NCBI GenBank assembly: GCA_031266495.1
Contig: JAISAX010000881.1
Span: 1 to 8,160 of the forward strand
DNA length: 8,160 bases
Reading direction: 5' to 3'
Origin: Opitutaceae bacterium
Lineage (GTDB): Bacteria; Verrucomicrobiota; Verrucomicrobiae; Opitutales; Opitutaceae
Positions 6,793 through 8,160 of the stretch are shown here, one piece after another; position 1 is the stretch's first letter; the number at the start of each line of letters is the position of its first letter. Below the pieces are notes generated by a model. That model was not told where the DNA came from, did no database searches, and worked only from the letters and a program-made list of their open reading frames with translations. The position numbers were made by a program, and so were the translations under genes.

Positions 6793-6849
6793 ATGACAAC
6801 TCGTATTTTTACCCTGCTGCTGCTCCTCACCGCCCCTGTGGCATTTGGG
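6793..6849 (+). other. Predicted Sec signal peptide of the tail-fibre protein
   Basis: The first 19 residues, MTTRIFTLLLLLTAPVAFG, have the three parts of a signal peptide: one Arg near the N-terminus, a run of five leucines, and a helix-breaking Pro before an A-F-G site that fits signal peptidase I (small residues at -3 and -1). The mature chain would start at Glu20. Virion fibres normally lack such sequences because they assemble in the cytoplasm. An uncleaved hydrophobic anchor is the alternative reading. Confidence 0.6.
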
Positions 6850-8160
6850 GAGATGAAAGTCCCTGACGCCTTGCTCACCGGCGACGCCACCGTCCCCGCT
6901 GGCGCAACCCTCACCATTGCCAGCGGAGGCACCCTGTCGCTGGCGGAAGGCGCGACCATTACCGGAGGCGACCTGGCGAGCGCCAGTCGTCTGAGCGAGG
7001 TGGAGGAGGAGATGCTGGGGCGCTGGAATGATCTGGCGGGGGATTTGGCCTCCACTAATGGCGAGCTGGCGGCCGAGGCGGTCCGCGCCATGGGGGTGGA
7101 GGATGGGCTTGGTGGGGCCATTGCCCAAGAGGCGGCTCGCGCCCTTGCCTCCGAGGAACTCCTGGACCAAAGGATAACCAATGCCGAGGCCGGCATGGAC
7201 GCCGAACTCGGCATAGAGCGGACCGCGCGGCAGGACGGCGACGCCAGCCTCGCCAACGCAATCGCGGCCAATGCCGCCGCTATTTCCGCGCTCAACGGCG
7301 TCGGCGGGCTTCTCGCTCCTCACGATTTCGGCACGGACGTGCCATCCGTCGCCGACCTCACGGAGTATTTCGCCCGCCAGGTGTGGGACGATGCCGCCGG
7401 GTCCGGGGTATTCACCTTCAACGCCGCCGACCCGGCACAATCCACGCTTGTAGTTAACGAACAGATACACCTGGCGGGTGAAGTGTGGAACGCCACCAGC
7501 GTGATCAACTCGCACAACCAGCATGAGATAAAGTTGAACAATACGCGAAATACGTCTCCGCCGATTTTCGAGTTCATCGATATGGGGCAGGCCTTTGTGT
7601 CGGTGGCGAACGCCGAGGCGGCGGGCGTGGTGAAATCCGGTGTTGCGGACGGTCAGGTGGCCGTGGATACGGCGGGCGTGATGAGTGTCAATGGATGGAG
7701 TGGCGTCGTGAGGCTGACAGGGGCGCAGGTCATGCATGATCGGAAAACGTTTTATGATGCGCCTTATTTGGTGGGCGGGATGCTGTTCCGTAATCCCGCC
7801 GTTGGACACAAGTCCGTGCTTTTTTCCGCGGGCGGTATAGCGAATTCAGATTGCTTCCGCATCGAACTCCCGACCAAGGATGGCACCGTTGCACTGACCT
7901 CCGACATCACCGACGCCGCCTCCGACTACGCTACCGCCGCGCAGGGCGCGGCGGCCGACACGGCCCTCCAGCCCAACACCGCCGCCCACCTCCAGAGCCT
8001 CACCATAGGAGGCAGCGCCGGCTTCCGCATGGTGCGTGCTGTCACTACGGACACGACTCCGGTGCTCATGACACCGGACGGCGGAGCCTCCTCGCTCATC
8101 GTTCCCGGAAGCTCGATCCTCATCGGCGACGTGCGGATCGTCGGAGTGGCGGCGGACGGC
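6793..8160 (+). CDS. Modular phage tail-fibre protein with N-terminal signal peptide, C-terminus beyond the window
   Basis: An open frame of 456 codons from the ATG at 6793 to the right edge. No Shine-Dalgarno precedes it, so it is probably coupled to the adaptor gene ending ten bases before. Order of parts: a Sec-type signal peptide (1-19); short Gly-spaced beta repeats (about 33-59); an alanine-rich region with repeated E-x-x-A-R-x-x-x-E/D-x-x-L-x-x-x-I units (about 66-168), likely a trimeric coiled coil; a segment with DFGTDVPSVADLTEYF (178-193) and NNTRNTSPPIFEFIDMG (249-265); a GVVKSG...VDTAGVMSVNG joint (278-301); NGWSGVVRLTGAQV (300-313); LPTKDGTVALTSDI (359-372); ATAAQGAAADTALQP (380-394); and the start of a domain with VTTDTTPVLMTPDGGA (417-432). 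These joints recur in many phage tail fibres. The receptor-binding tip is expected beyond the window. The role is host recognition; the target is unknown. Confidence 0.88.
   Translation, partial: MTTRIFTLLLLLTAPVAFGEMKVPDALLTGDATVPAGATLTIASGGTLSLAEGATITGGDLASASRLSEVEEEMLGRWNDLAGDLASTNGELAAEAVRAMGVEDGLGGAIAQEAARALASEELLDQRITNAEAGMDAELGIERTARQDGDASLANAIAANAAAISALNGVGGLLAPHDFGTDVPSVADLTEYFARQVWDDAAGSGVFTFNAADPAQSTLVVNEQIHLAGEVWNATSVINSHNQHEIKLNNTRNTSPPIFEFIDMGQAFVSVANAEAAGVVKSGVADGQVAVDTAGVMSVNGWSGVVRLTGAQVMHDRKTFYDAPYLVGGMLFRNPAVGHKSVLFSAGGIANSDCFRIELPTKDGTVALTSDITDAASDYATAAQGAAADTALQPNTAAHLQSLTIGGSAGFRMVRAVTTDTTPVLMTPDGGASSLIVPGSSILIGDVRIVGVAADG

Noticed and set aside
6706..7809. Long open frame on the minus strand opposite the fibre gene (367 codons)
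   Set aside because: Its product is a His/Arg/Gly-rich mixture without domain-like pattern, and it lies fully antisense to a fibre gene with clear motifs. Long antisense frames are expected opposite GC-rich, Ala-rich coding sequence.

Overview
The window is a piece of a tailed-phage (or prophage) tail module. It is almost fully coding: six genes with one real gap of 152 bases, at 5896-6047. There are no tRNA or rRNA genes, CRISPR arrays, insertion sequences, integrase, or housekeeping genes. It therefore cannot say whether this is an integrated prophage or a free phage. The host is uncertain. GC is moderately high, Shine-Dalgarno use is mixed, and the fibre and adaptor proteins have a style I associate with phages of Verrucomicrobiota and other gut or anaerobe bacteria. 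That placement is an impression, not evidence.

Left arm, minus strand, transcribed from about 5895 down to the left edge. A 1091-residue tape-measure protein (2620-5895) is followed without gaps by three uncharacterised proteins of 224, 152 and at least 502 residues. Junctions are tight: a 14-base overlap and two ATGA overlaps, so the four genes look like one translationally coupled operon. The three small-to-medium proteins occupy the place where tail-tip or baseplate hub proteins (distal tail, tail-associated) normally follow the tape measure, but I recognise none of them by sequence. The largest one runs off the left edge.

Centre. A 152-base, relatively AT-rich divergent intergenic region carries the start signals for both arms, a possible rightward promoter, a small inverted repeat and a clear ribosome binding site for the rightward gene.

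Right arm, plus strand. A 244-residue protein has an N-terminal baseplate-adaptor-like domain, an alanine-rich linker and a C-terminal beta domain. Ten bases later starts a long modular tail-fibre protein, open at the right edge with 456 residues visible. The fibre carries several junction motifs typical of phage fibres. Unusually, it begins with what reads as a complete Sec signal peptide.

Functional picture (inference): the left operon makes the tail tube ruler and tail tip, and the right operon makes the receptor-binding apparatus attached to that tip. The split of these normally co-directional genes into two divergent operons and the signal peptide on the fibre are the two features most worth following up.
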